A DNA stretch of 37,794 nt from Herbinix sp. (GCA_028701595.1 JAQVQL010000002.1:1-37794), one strand, 5' to 3'. Shown: positions 27,368-37,648, counted from the first letter of the stretch. Program-made: numbers and translations. The notes: generated from the letters alone by a model not told the origin.

Positions 27368-28206
27368 TGATTGAATTAGGAAAATATCAGATATTAGAGG
27401 TTTGTAAAAAAACCGATTTTGGAGTATATCTTTTTAAACCGGGTGAAGACAGCGAACATAGAATCCTTCTTCCCTTAAAGGAGGTTCCTAGTGATACCAA
27501 GCTTAATGACAAGATAAACGTCTTTGTCTATAAGGACTCCGAAGATAGGGAGATAGCAACTACAGCGGAAGTTCCCCTTACTGTCGGTGGAACCGCTGTT
27601 CTTAAAGCTAAGGAAATTACCAATATTGGTGCCTTCTTGGAGTGGGGTCTTATGAAGGATTTGTTACTTCCCTTTAAGGAGCAAACCCATACAGTTAAAG
27701 AAGGTGAGAATGTACTAGTAGCCCTTTATGTCGATAAAAGTGATCGTTTATGCGCCACTATGAAGGTTTACGAATATCTGCAATCGGATTCTAACTATAA
27801 ATTAGGGGACATGGTATCTGGCATCGTTTACGATAACATCGACAGCTTCGGCACCTTTGTTGCAGTGGATAATATTTATTCTGCACTAATTCCTAATAAT
27901 GAATTATTTAAGCCTCTTAAGTATGGTGATATTGTAAATGCCCGAATAGCTAATGTAAGGGAGGATAAAAAGCTAACACTCAGTCTTCGAGAGAAATCCT
28001 ACATTCAAATGGATTCCGATTCAGAAATGATTTTACAATCTCTTGTAGATGCTGGTGGTTTTCTTCCTTTTCATGACAAATCAGATGCCGATGAGATTAA
28101 GAATAAATTCCAGATTAGTAAGAGTGCTTTTAAAAGAGCTATAGGAAAACTATATAAAAACGGATCCATCACCATAAAAGATGATGGCATCCGTCTGATA
28201 GAGTAA
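27364..28206 (+). CDS. S1-domain RNA-binding protein, CvfB/YitL-like
   Basis: GAFLEWGLMKDLLLPFKEQ, S1-like repeats, C-terminal winged helix SKSAFKRAIGKLYKNGSI; start overlaps the thioesterase stop. Confidence 0.88.
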   Translation: MMIELGKYQILEVCKKTDFGVYLFKPGEDSEHRILLPLKEVPSDTKLNDKINVFVYKDSEDREIATTAEVPLTVGGTAVLKAKEITNIGAFLEWGLMKDLLLPFKEQTHTVKEGENVLVALYVDKSDRLCATMKVYEYLQSDSNYKLGDMVSGIVYDNIDSFGTFVAVDNIYSALIPNNELFKPLKYGDIVNARIANVREDKKLTLSLREKSYIQMDSDSEMILQSLVDAGGFLPFHDKSDADEIKNKFQISKSAFKRAIGKLYKNGSITIKDDGIRLIE

Positions 28207-28252
28207 CTATAATATAGCCCCTTGTGGGTTATTGATAAATATATGTATTCCT

Positions 28253-28657
28253 TTACTGATCAAGGAATCGCATCCTCGCACTCTCTTTAGTATCTGCTGG
28301 CTTTTGCTTGGGCTCGGGCTTATAATACAAATCCTGAAATCCTTTTGCCAGTCTATCCTTACACGCTTTACAATAGCGACCAGTCTTAATGGTTACACCA
28401 CAGCTTTCACACTCAATTCCTATCATAGAATCCTCTGCAAAGGCTAATCTCTCTTCGCGAATCCATTGCTTTATCTGTGGTATGCTAACCTCAAAAACCT
28501 CAGACACCTCTTGCATATCGACTCTTGGATGGTCATACACATATTCCTTAACCTCTTCAAACTTAACATCAAGCGCTTTGGCACAGGTTGGACACAAATG
28601 CGGCCCTTGAATATAGTTAAATAGCTTCCCACATCCCTTGCAGTTTCTTACATCCAT
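28253..28657 (-). CDS. Flagellar-region protein, TIGR03826/YvyF-like
   Basis: MDVRNCKGCGKLFNYIQGPHLCPTCAK and HTH region VSEVFEVSIPQIKQWIREERL. Start set after TAGGAGGAG. Confidence 0.82.
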   Translation of the reverse strand: MDVRNCKGCGKLFNYIQGPHLCPTCAKALDVKFEEVKEYVYDHPRVDMQEVSEVFEVSIPQIKQWIREERLAFAEDSMIGIECESCGVTIKTGRYCKACKDRLAKGFQDLYYKPEPKQKPADTKESARMRFLDQ

Positions 28658-28697
28658 AATCTCTCCTCCTAACCATGTCCTCCCAGAAGACAATCTC

Positions 28698-29420
28698 CTA
28701 GAAGCCTTTTCCTATGCATAACGTAATAAAATAAATATTCTCAATTCCACTCCTCACTAATACGTTCGTACACGCTTCTATAGTACTGCCTGTGGTATAG
28801 ATATCATCAACAAGTAAAATACTATTTAGCTTTTCTGGAAATTCACTAAAAGCTTTATCGTTAAGAACAAATGCCTCCTGTAAATTCTTAAGTCTTTCCT
28901 TATCACTTAGCTGCTTCTGAGGTAGGGTCTTTTTATCTCTTATTAACAGATGAGGTATAACCGGTATATTAAGCCCTTTTGCTATTCCATTTGCAAGTAT
29001 TTCTGCCTGATTATAGCCTCTTTCTCGATACTTACTTTTATGTATAGGCACCGGTACAAGAACATCCGGAGCCATTCTATTTATTACATCTCCATAGTTT
29101 AAGATTACTTTTTCAATATAATACTTAGCATATTCCTTCCTATAATGATATTTGAAGTTAGAAATCGATTTCTTCATTATAGAATCATACACCCACAAGG
29201 AATATCCGTACTTAAAATGATATTCCTTACTCTTGCAATCACTACAGTATTCACTTTGATCCTGATCAATGGGTTTACTGCACTTCTTGCAACGGGGCTG
29301 GGTTATAAGCTGTAGTTTTTTCTCACAAGGACTGCAAATTTTACTATCCTTCGGTATAACAATATCACCGCATACAGGACATCTAACTGGATACAACATA
29401 TCTAATATGGCTTGAAGCAA
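28698..29420 (-). CDS. comF: ComF-family phosphoribosyltransferase
   Basis: N-terminal zinc-finger Cys pairs, VLVPVPIHKSKYRERGYNQAEILA, ILLVDDIYTTGSTIEAC. Confidence 0.92.
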   Translation of the reverse strand: MLQAILDMLYPVRCPVCGDIVIPKDSKICSPCEKKLQLITQPRCKKCSKPIDQDQSEYCSDCKSKEYHFKYGYSLWVYDSIMKKSISNFKYHYRKEYAKYYIEKVILNYGDVINRMAPDVLVPVPIHKSKYRERGYNQAEILANGIAKGLNIPVIPHLLIRDKKTLPQKQLSDKERLKNLQEAFVLNDKAFSEFPEKLNSILLVDDIYTTGSTIEACTNVLVRSGIENIYFITLCIGKGF

Positions 29421-29430
29421 TCTTTACTCC

Positions 29431-30336
29431 TTATTCTAAATCGGGATAAGCACCACTGTCAATTAATTGCCTAATAGACTCCACAACAGAAGCTTTATCC
29501 TCCTTGTAGGTAACACCAAACCAGCGATCGGATGTTTTTAATACCTTTACTTTTGCAATATTACTATTAACCAAACTACCTACCACCTCTGGAAGAAGGT
29601 ATTCTTTCTTAATATCCTCAGGTGAAAGACTGTCTAGAAATTCCTTAAAGCCCTTCTCCAATTCCTCAAATACGGTTGGCTTAAAGCCCCACATATTCAT
29701 GGATACAGAACTATTAATGTCAATTACTATATCCCTATCATCCTTGCCTTTTGCCTTAGCGTGATCGCCCTCCTTGATGATACCGGATGTTTCGACAATA
29801 TCCATAAGCCATCCGTCGCTGTCGGTCTTACATATTCCGCGGGTTACTGTTCCGTTCTCACTAAGGGTGTTGCCCAAGACAAATCCAGCCATACAATATA
29901 AATAGGGGTTGTTTTCATCAGAGTTTAGAAAATTATAAATTATTCTGAAGGCTTCCTTTCCATAGTAGTCATCTGCATTAATAACAGCGAAGGGCTCATT
30001 TACAAGGTCTTTACAGCAGTATACCGCATGACCTGTACCCCATGGCTTTTTGCGTCCTATCTGTGTACTATAACCACCAGGTAAAATATCCGATTCCTGA
30101 AACACATATTCAACCTTAATCTGCTTTTCAATACGTTTGCCAATAACTTCTTTAAAATCTTTTTCAATATCCTTACGTATAATAAAAATCACTTTATTGA
30201 AGCCGGCACATATAGCGTCGTAAATCGAATAATCCATAATAATCTCACCGTTAGGACCGACAGGCTCTAATTGTTTAATTCCTCCATACCTGCTTCCCAT
30301 GCCTGCTGCCATAATAACCAAAGTAGTAAATGCCAA
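29431..30336 (-). CDS. Sugar-phosphate nucleotidyltransferase-like protein
   Basis: LVIMAAGMGSRYGGIKQLEPVGPNGE, PFAVINADDYYG. Confidence 0.8.
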   Translation of the reverse strand: MAFTTLVIMAAGMGSRYGGIKQLEPVGPNGEIIMDYSIYDAICAGFNKVIFIIRKDIEKDFKEVIGKRIEKQIKVEYVFQESDILPGGYSTQIGRKKPWGTGHAVYCCKDLVNEPFAVINADDYYGKEAFRIIYNFLNSDENNPYLYCMAGFVLGNTLSENGTVTRGICKTDSDGWLMDIVETSGIIKEGDHAKAKGKDDRDIVIDINSSVSMNMWGFKPTVFEELEKGFKEFLDSLSPEDIKKEYLLPEVVGSLVNSNIAKVKVLKTSDRWFGVTYKEDKASVVESIRQLIDSGAYPDLE

Positions 30337-30410
30337 TGAAATAACCTCCGTTTCATATACACCTTATTCTTATATTATAACCCTTTTTACAAAATAATGC
30401 ACTATATAAT

Positions 30411-32630
30411 TCAGCCTGCTATTTCCCTGATTTGCTCTCCTAGTCTTGAATACCTGCTTTGCTCACTTCTATTATCAATCATTGTTTTCACCATTTTGTC
30501 ACTGCCTACTATCACAACACAGCTTTTTGCTCTAGTTACTGCTGTATAGAGTAGGTTTCGGTTAAACAATAGTCTTGGCCCGTCCAGTATTGGAAGAACA
30601 ACCGCAGGATATTCACTTCCTTGGGATTTATGGATAGTAACAGCATAAGCAAGCTCCAGCTCATCCATTTGACTAAAGCTGTAATCCACTAGCCTATAAT
30701 CATCAAATTCCACAACTAGATGTTCTGAAAATAAATTGATTTCCTTAATAACTCCCGCATCACCATTAAATACGCCTGTTCCTGATGCTGTAGTTATTCC
30801 ATAGCTACTTTTAATCTCCCAGGCAAGCTGATAATTGTTCTTAATCTGCATCACCTTATCTCCCTCACGAAAGACTCCCTGATGGTATTCCTTTTCTTGT
30901 TTTTTCGAAGAAGCAGGATTCAGAGCCATCTGAAGAGCTTTATTAAGCCTTTCAACCCCTAATTCTCCTTTTCTCATAGGTGTTAGGACTTGAATATCAA
31001 AGGGGGTGGCCTTTACATACTTTGGTAACTTATTTCTTATCAGATTAATCATTACAGCAATTATGATGTCTGCTTCGCCCCTTTTTAACATAAAGAAATC
31101 CATACTCTCATTATCAAGATTAATCTGCTCACCATCATTTATCTTATGTGCATTTATGATAATATCACTGCCTGCTGCTTGACGAAATATCTTGGTAAGC
31201 TTCACTATATTAAAGCAATGAGAATTAATAATGTCCTTTAATATATTTCCAGGGCCTACGCTGGGAAGCTGGTTCACATCTCCCACTAAAATTAATCTTG
31301 TTCCAACAGAAATAGCTTTCAAAAGTGCATTCATCAGTCCAATATCCACCATGGACATTTCGTCGATTATAAGCACATCGGTTTCCAAAGGGTTAGTTTC
31401 ATTTCGTTCAAAGGTATAGTTATTGCTATCGCCCTGTGTTAATTTACTTAGCTCTAACATCCTATGAATAGTCTTTGCCTCATATCCAGTTGTCTCGCTC
31501 ATTCGCTTTGCTGCTCTCCCGGTGGGTGCTGCAAGTAATATACTCAGACCTTCTGCCTCAAACAGCTTTATAATCGCATTAATTGTAGTGGTTTTTCCTG
31601 TACCCGGTCCACCCGTAATAACTAAAAGGCCATTACAAACTGCTTCCTTAACAGCAGTTCTTTGCTGTTCATCAAGTACTGTCTCTGTAAGTTTCTCAAT
31701 TTGTTTCAATCTATTATTAAGGTCGCCTCTATCATAGCTATAGCTAATATTTAAATCATGTAGCATTCTGGCAACATTTAGTTCCATATAATAAAATGTA
31801 GCGCTGTAAATTAGTTTCTCTTCATCATTTTCTATAATAACTATTTTCTTTTCAATATTAAGTGTTGTTATTTGACGCTGTATAGCATCATCCTCTGCCA
31901 TTAAAAGGCCCTTTGCTCTATATATAAGCTCGCGCTCCGGTAGATATACATGTCCCTCCCCGTTTGCTTGTAGAATAACATAAAGAATACCCGCCTTGAT
32001 CCTATAGTCTGAATTCGACTCAATACCCACTCTTCCTGCTATTTCATCAGCCGTCTTAAAGCCTACACCGGTAATATCTTCTGCTAACCGGTAAGGATTT
32101 TCTCTAATAATATCATACATTCTTTGACCGTATTCTTGAAATATCTTTACTGCCAAACTCCCTGTAATATTATATTTTTGCAGGAACATCATTGCACTTC
32201 TCATGTCCCTTTTGTCCTCAAATTGACGATAAATCTCAGTAGCCATGCGTTCGCTTATACCCTTAATTTTAGCAAGCATACTAGGCTCTTCTACTATTAT
32301 GCGAAATGTGTTATCTCCAAACTTCTTCACTATTCTAGATGCCAGGGCTTTCCCAATTCCTTTAATAGCACCGGAGCTAAGGTAAAGCTCTATAGAATAC
32401 GCATCCTCTGGCTCCTTTATTTCATAGCCTTCCAATAAAAACTGCTCTCCATATACAGGATGCTGTGTAAAGCCTCCTGTAGCATGAATAAACTCACCCT
32501 CATTTATCATAGTAAGATATCCGACGCAGGTAAGCTCGTCTTCATTATGTGTGAGACTAAATATAGTATAGCCATTATCATCATTACGATATACTATTTT
32601 TTCAATATAGCCTTCTACTGTCTCGGCCAT
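30411..32630 (-). CDS. recD2: RecD2-like ATP-dependent DNA helicase
   Basis: ITGGPGTGKTTTINAIIKLFEAEG, VLIIDEMSMVD, YAVTIHKSQGSEYPAVVLP, HhH region. Start set to MAETVEGYIEK after GGGAGG. Confidence 0.94.
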   Translation of the reverse strand: MAETVEGYIEKIVYRNDDNGYTIFSLTHNEDELTCVGYLTMINEGEFIHATGGFTQHPVYGEQFLLEGYEIKEPEDAYSIELYLSSGAIKGIGKALASRIVKKFGDNTFRIIVEEPSMLAKIKGISERMATEIYRQFEDKRDMRSAMMFLQKYNITGSLAVKIFQEYGQRMYDIIRENPYRLAEDITGVGFKTADEIAGRVGIESNSDYRIKAGILYVILQANGEGHVYLPERELIYRAKGLLMAEDDAIQRQITTLNIEKKIVIIENDEEKLIYSATFYYMELNVARMLHDLNISYSYDRGDLNNRLKQIEKLTETVLDEQQRTAVKEAVCNGLLVITGGPGTGKTTTINAIIKLFEAEGLSILLAAPTGRAAKRMSETTGYEAKTIHRMLELSKLTQGDSNNYTFERNETNPLETDVLIIDEMSMVDIGLMNALLKAISVGTRLILVGDVNQLPSVGPGNILKDIINSHCFNIVKLTKIFRQAAGSDIIINAHKINDGEQINLDNESMDFFMLKRGEADIIIAVMINLIRNKLPKYVKATPFDIQVLTPMRKGELGVERLNKALQMALNPASSKKQEKEYHQGVFREGDKVMQIKNNYQLAWEIKSSYGITTASGTGVFNGDAGVIKEINLFSEHLVVEFDDYRLVDYSFSQMDELELAYAVTIHKSQGSEYPAVVLPILDGPRLLFNRNLLYTAVTRAKSCVVIVGSDKMVKTMIDNRSEQSRYSRLGEQIREIAG

Positions 32631-32681
32631 CCATATACCTCCCAACAAAAATGTCATCCTAAACGATGATGACATAAAAAT

Positions 32682-32750
32682 AGTACCAGGCACCAAAAGA
32701 ACGGTACCAGGCACCTGCTGAGGAATATGCCTAGGTTGGTGCCTAGTACT
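32682..32750. repeat. REP-like element (GGTACCAGGCACC type)
   Basis: AGTACCAGGCACC (32682-32694), GGTACCAGGCACC (32703-32715), inverted GGTGCCTAGTACT (32738-32750). Confidence 0.85.
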
Positions 32751-32753
32751 GTA

Positions 32754-33095
32754 TTATTTAGTATATAAACTATTTCTTTTCATGGACTCATACAGCATCT
32801 GCGCCAGCCCAAGCTCTTGATTCTCAGTGGCACTCTTTGCATATTCCTGATAAAGCATATCACCGAAATTCTCTAGATATGGATTCTTCTTGTCCTCAGA
32901 GGGTATGGTCTTTTCCATCCCCTTCATGACTTGCTCCAGTAAATATGTCTCAAAGCTTTTACATACCTCCATTAACTCCTCATCGGTGGTAGGTTTACTT
33001 TGTAATTTATCTTCCAGAATACTCTCTCTTGATTTGTCTGCTGCCATAGCCCCGTTCATAAAATACTGTGAATTCGGATCTATATTAATGCTCAT
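32754..33095 (-). CDS. FlgJ-like rod-binding protein
   Basis: ELMEVCKSFETYLLEQVMKGMEKTIP...GDMLYQEYAKSATENQELGLAQMLYESM. Start set to MSINIDPN. Confidence 0.85.
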   Translation of the reverse strand: MSINIDPNSQYFMNGAMAADKSRESILEDKLQSKPTTDEELMEVCKSFETYLLEQVMKGMEKTIPSEDKKNPYLENFGDMLYQEYAKSATENQELGLAQMLYESMKRNSLYTK

Positions 33096-33123
33096 TGTAG
33101 GCTTCTCTCCTCTCATTAATAAC

Positions 33124-33171
33124 GGTACCAGGCACCAGCTGAAAAGCATTCCCTTATTGGTGACTGGTACC
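33124..33171. repeat. REP-like element (GGTACCAGGCACC type)
   Basis: GGTACCAGGCACC (33124-33136) and inverted GGTGACTGGTACC (33159-33171). Confidence 0.85.
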
Positions 33172-33185
33172 GACGTTTAGAGCTT

Positions 33186-33998
33186 TTATCTTAAATTATT
33201 TGCCTGCTGTAGCATCTGATCGGCGGCTGTAATTATCTTGGAGTTCATCTCATAAGCCCTTTGTGCAACAATAAGGTTAACCATCTCGTCTACCGCTTGT
33301 ACATTTGAGCCCTCTAAATATCTTTGCCTGACTTTACTTATCTCCAGAGTGAAATCATCAGATTCTAGCCTGGGTAAGCCAGAGGCGTCTGTCTCCTTAA
33401 GCAAGCTTCCAGAAGTCTTCTCTAGTCCACCGGGATTATTGAACTGAACCAAACCTATGGTTATACCGATGGGTACCATGTTATTATTTTCATCAGGATA
33501 GCTGAGCTCTCCAAATTCACTTACTGCAATTTTAGTCGGATTGTATGCTTCGTTAATTACAATAGCTGATCCGGTTGAATCGAGGAGTGGATTTCCATTA
33601 GTGTCCGAAATTGTCACACCTTCTGTTCCTACTGCAAGACCGAATGAGCCATTTCTTGTATAGCCTATGCTTCCATCCTGAGTTCTTACCATAAAGAAAC
33701 CCTTACCTTCTATAGCAAAATCAAAATCATTTCCAGTCTCAAGTAATGACCCCTGAGTATATTGAGAGGTTATTGCCGAATTTCTTACTCCAAGTCCTAC
33801 CTGAATACCTGCAGGCTTAGGATCTCCGTTGTTATCATAGGAATTCTCTTGTATTGTCTGATAGAATAAGGATTTGAATTCCGCTGTTTCTTTCTTATAA
33901 CCCGTGGTATTAATATTAGCCAGGTTATTGGAAATAGTATCTACATTAGACTGCTGAGCCGTCATACCGGACGCTGCTGTCCATAAGGATCTCATCAT
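33186..33998 (-). CDS. Flagellar basal-body rod protein, FlgG/FlhP-type
   Basis: MRSLWTAASGMTAQQSNVDTISNNLANINTTGYKK, C-terminal LEGSNVQAVDEMVNLIVAQRAYEMNSKII. Confidence 0.92.
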   Translation of the reverse strand: MMRSLWTAASGMTAQQSNVDTISNNLANINTTGYKKETAEFKSLFYQTIQENSYDNNGDPKPAGIQVGLGVRNSAITSQYTQGSLLETGNDFDFAIEGKGFFMVRTQDGSIGYTRNGSFGLAVGTEGVTISDTNGNPLLDSTGSAIVINEAYNPTKIAVSEFGELSYPDENNNMVPIGITIGLVQFNNPGGLEKTSGSLLKETDASGLPRLESDDFTLEISKVRQRYLEGSNVQAVDEMVNLIVAQRAYEMNSKIITAADQMLQQANNLR

Positions 33999-34032
33999 AT
34001 CATTTCCCTCCTAGGTCAGTAAATCTGCATTA

Positions 34033-34806
34033 TCAAACCCTACCAACAGAATTAGCAGCCAAATCAAGAGTCTTATCTATCGACTGAATCACCTTCTGAT
34101 TTGCTTCATAGGCTCTGGTAACTGAAATCATTTCCACCATTTCAGACACCACATTCACGTTAGACTGCTCCGTAAAGCCCTGATTTACGCTAGCTGTTGC
34201 AGGTATAATTAATGCGCCATCTACAGTTTCGAACATTGTATCCCCTGATTTAATGAGATAATTATAATCCTCAAAATCTGCGATTAAGAGAGTATCTACA
34301 TAATTCCCATCTGCATATATACCACCGGTTGCATCCACAACTACGTTTACAGCATTAGTAGGAATAATCACCTCTCCACTTTCTCCCATCAGGTGGTTTC
34401 CATCTGTGTCCACGATATGACCATCCCTTGTCATTGTAAAAGTACCGTTTCGTGTATATTTAGTATCGGCATTTCCTTCTCTATCCGTAACAGACATTGT
34501 GAAAAATCCTTTTCCCTCCAATGCCAGATTATAGGTATTGCCGGTCTGTCTCAAGGATCCTTGTGTATGACTTGTATAAGCTTCTCCCAGCTTAACGCCC
34601 AGGCTCATCTTACCAATCGGCCTGTCATTAAAGGATTCTGAATTATCCCGTATCTTAATAGTTAAGACGTTATCAAATGCTTGATTAGTTACATTCTCTT
34701 CCTTATACCCAACAGTTGCTGAATTTGCCAGATTGTTAGCAATAATATCAAGCCTTTTCTGTTCGTTAGCCATTCCGGTATAAGCTGTATATAGCCCTCT
34801 AACCAT
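34033..34806 (-). CDS. Flagellar basal-body rod protein, FlgF/FlhO-type
   Basis: MVRGLYTAYTGMANEQKRLDIIANNLANSATVGYKEE, C-terminal SNVNVVSEMVEMISVTRAYEANQKVI. Confidence 0.9.
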   Translation of the reverse strand: MVRGLYTAYTGMANEQKRLDIIANNLANSATVGYKEENVTNQAFDNVLTIKIRDNSESFNDRPIGKMSLGVKLGEAYTSHTQGSLRQTGNTYNLALEGKGFFTMSVTDREGNADTKYTRNGTFTMTRDGHIVDTDGNHLMGESGEVIIPTNAVNVVVDATGGIYADGNYVDTLLIADFEDYNYLIKSGDTMFETVDGALIIPATASVNQGFTEQSNVNVVSEMVEMISVTRAYEANQKVIQSIDKTLDLAANSVGRV

Positions 34807-34832
34807 TTGTACCAGCTCCTTTGTCTATAGAA

Positions 34833-35822
34833 CTAATCTCTTCGTCCACTTAAAAATTCAACAAATTTTCCCGTTCCGATAGCAACGGCAGTCATGGGAT
34901 CTTCAGACGTCATAGTCGTAATTCCTGTTTTCTCTTCAATAAGCTCTTCCAGTCCGTATAACAAGCAACCACCACCAGTCAATACAATACCTCTATCAGC
35001 TATGTCGGCAGCCAATTCAGGTGGAGTCTTTTCGAGAACACTATGAACAGCCTCTACTATCTGAGCCGTTGTCTCTCTTAAGGCTTCCTCTGTCTCCTCT
35101 GAGGTTACTGCTATAGTCTTAGGAAGTCCCGTTACCAGATTTCTTCCTCTGACCTCCATAGAAACTGACTCCGGCCTACGATATGCCGAGCCTATCTTTA
35201 TCTTAATATCCTCTGACGTTCTTTCACCGATTAGAAGATTATGCTTCTTCCTCATATATCTAACGATTGCATCGTCAAAATCATCTCCGGCTATTTTAAC
35301 AGATGTACTAACTACAGTACCGCCTAGAGAAATTACAGCAATATCCGTTGTGCCACCGCCAACGTCAACAATCATATTACCGCAGGGTCTTGAAATATCA
35401 ATGCCTGCTCCGATTGCTGCTGCTATAGGTTCTTCAATAATAGCCACTTCTCTTGCTCCTGCCTGATAAGTAGCATCCTCAACAGCTTTTTTCTCAACCT
35501 CGGTTACACCGCTAGGTACACACACGCTAATTCTGGGTTTTCTGAAACGTTGCTTACCAACAGCCTTTTGAATAAAATATTTGAGCATCTTCTCTGTAAC
35601 TGTATAATCAGATATTACACCCTGTCTTAGTGGTCTTACAGCAACTATATTTCCTGGAGTTCTACCAAGCATTAATCTGGCTTCTTCGCCAATAGCTTTG
35701 ATTTTATTAGTATCTCTGTCAAAAGCTACTACTGATGGCTCTTTAAGTACAACACCCTTCCCTTTTATATAAACTAAAACACTTGCAGTCCCCAAATCAA
35801 TTCCAATATCGGTGCCCATCAT
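34833..35822 (-). CDS. mbl: MreB/Mbl-family rod-shape actin homologue
   Basis: DIGIDLGTASVLVYIKGKGVVLKEPSVVA, VDVGGGTTDIAVISLGG; followed by flgF/flgG-type genes as in the Bacillus mbl-flhO-flhP order. Confidence 0.9.
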   Translation of the reverse strand: MMGTDIGIDLGTASVLVYIKGKGVVLKEPSVVAFDRDTNKIKAIGEEARLMLGRTPGNIVAVRPLRQGVISDYTVTEKMLKYFIQKAVGKQRFRKPRISVCVPSGVTEVEKKAVEDATYQAGAREVAIIEEPIAAAIGAGIDISRPCGNMIVDVGGGTTDIAVISLGGTVVSTSVKIAGDDFDDAIVRYMRKKHNLLIGERTSEDIKIKIGSAYRRPESVSMEVRGRNLVTGLPKTIAVTSEETEEALRETTAQIVEAVHSVLEKTPPELAADIADRGIVLTGGGCLLYGLEELIEEKTGITTMTSEDPMTAVAIGTGKFVEFLSGRRD

Positions 35823-36184
35823 AATGAAACTCCTTTCCTATACCGCAAAAAACGGTTCTATCTTATATAATGTTTTTATTATTTATCGTATTTATAAGTT
35901 TTTTCCACTATTATCAAAGATATAAAAATGATTTGCTTATCTTAATATATATTGCATCCTTTTTTATATTTTCTTCCAAATTAGGCCAACTTAAACATAC
36001 TCTACTATATTATATATCATTTCCCTGTTTTTTCAAAGGTTATTTTAAAAACTTTCAATTTTCACCATTGTCCAGTCAAAATTCTACATGATGTATTGTT
36101 ATAATATTTATCGTATTTTTTTATGAACTAGTTAAGTATTAATATGTTTTATATAAAAGAAATATTTTCCTATTATATCATAAA

Positions 36185-36220
36185 AACTCCCGGTTATAAG
36201 CAAGCTTATAACCGGGAGTT
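36185..36220. terminator. Terminator downstream of tuf
   Basis: AACTCCCGGTTATAAGC-AA-GCTTATAACCGGGAGTT, 17-bp perfect stem; U-tract on the minus strand. Confidence 0.88.
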
Positions 36221-36253
36221 ACTTTAGTTGTTTTTATATAATGTATAAACGGA

Positions 36254-37447
36254 TTACTCGATTATTGCAGCAACCTTACCTGAACCTACTGTTCTTCCAC
36301 CCTCACGGATAGCGAAGCCTAAGCCTTGCTCCATAGCGATAGGATGAATTAGTTCAATAGTCATCTCGATATTATCACCAGGCATACACATCTCTACGCC
36401 TTCGGGAAGGTTACATACACCTGTAACGTCGGTTGTTCTGAAATAGAACTGAGGTCTGTAATTATTAAAGAAAGGAGTATGACGTCCACCCTCGTCTTTA
36501 GTCAATACATAAACCTGAGCTGTAAATTTCTTGTGGCACTTAATTGAACCGGGTTTACAAAGAACCTGTCCTCTTTCAATGTCTGTTCTTTGAACTCCAC
36601 GAAGAAGTGCACCAATGTTATCACCAGCCTGAGCATAGTCCAGAAGCTTTCTGAACATCTCAATACCAGTACAAACAACTTTACGGGACTCTTCCTTAAT
36701 TCCAACGATTTCTACTTCTTCAGAAACCTTTAACATACCACGCTCAACACGACCAGTAGCAACAGTACCACGACCGGTAATTGAGAATACGTCCTCAACA
36801 GGCATAAGGAAAGGTCTATCACTTTCTCTCTGAGGATCAGGAATCCAAGTATCAACAGCTTCCATTAACTCTAAGATCTTATCTCCCCATTCACCTGAAG
36901 GATCTTCAAGAGCCTTAAGAGCGGAGCCCTGAACTATAGGTGTATCATCACCAGGGAACTCATACTCGGTTAACAGGTCTCTGATTTCCATCTCTACTAA
37001 TTCTAATAATTCAGGATCATCAACCATGTCACATTTGTTCATAAATACTACGATATAAGGAACACCAACCTGACGGGAAAGTAAGATATGCTCTTTAGTC
37101 TGAGCCATAACACCATCTGTAGCAGCAACTACAAGTATAGCGCCATCCATCTGAGCAGCACCGGTAATCATGTTCTTTACATAGTCAGCATGTCCAGGAC
37201 AGTCAACGTGTGCATAATGTCTGTTGTTTGTCTCGTACTCAACGTGAGAAGTAGAAATTGTGATTCCTCTTGCCTTCTCCTCGGGAGCCTTGTCAATCTT
37301 ATCAAATGCTACGATTTCACCAGTACCAAGTCTTTCATTAAGGGTTCTGGTAATAGCTGCTGTAAGAGTTGTTTTACCATGGTCAACGTGACCTATTGTA
37401 CCAATATTAGCATGTGGTTTGTTTCTTTCAAATTTAGCCTTAGCCAT
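36254..37447 (-). CDS. tuf: Elongation factor Tu
   Basis: [46 protein letters not shown]. Confidence 0.99.
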   Translation of the reverse strand: MAKAKFERNKPHANIGTIGHVDHGKTTLTAAITRTLNERLGTGEIVAFDKIDKAPEEKARGITISTSHVEYETNNRHYAHVDCPGHADYVKNMITGAAQMDGAILVVAATDGVMAQTKEHILLSRQVGVPYIVVFMNKCDMVDDPELLELVEMEIRDLLTEYEFPGDDTPIVQGSALKALEDPSGEWGDKILELMEAVDTWIPDPQRESDRPFLMPVEDVFSITGRGTVATGRVERGMLKVSEEVEIVGIKEESRKVVCTGIEMFRKLLDYAQAGDNIGALLRGVQRTDIERGQVLCKPGSIKCHKKFTAQVYVLTKDEGGRHTPFFNNYRPQFYFRTTDVTGVCNLPEGVEMCMPGDNIEMTIELIHPIAMEQGLGFAIREGGRTVGSGKVAAIIE

Positions 37448-37564
37448 TTTACAACGTCCTCCTTTAATATAAATGCTTCTAAGCTCTTGTTTTCACGTCC
37501 AGATTTCCCCTTCTTGGGGATATCTCCTCGTGCGGCTTATTATATATATTGCCTCATATGCCCT

Positions 37565-37593
37565 ATTATATTTCAAGTTAGAAATATTTTCAA
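37565..37593 (-). promoter_or_regulatory. Sigma-A-type promoter for tuf in the fusA-tuf intergenic region
   Basis: Minus strand TTGAAA (37588-37593), 17 nt, TATAAT (37565-37570). Confidence 0.7.
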
Positions 37594-37648
37594 GCACTAA
37601 GAAATGAAAATATGATATTACTTAATTTGTCCGTCTAGATTAGTCAAT

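Noticed and set aside
32631-32714. N-terminal extension of recD2 (MPGTVLLVPGTIFMSS...)
   Set aside because: It translates the GGTACCAGGCACC repeat; a good RBS precedes the internal ATG giving MAETVEGYIEK.
37088-37600. 170-aa plus-strand ORF antisense to tuf
   Set aside because: Antisense to tuf codons and the tuf leader; Cys/Ser-rich composition typical of antisense artefacts.
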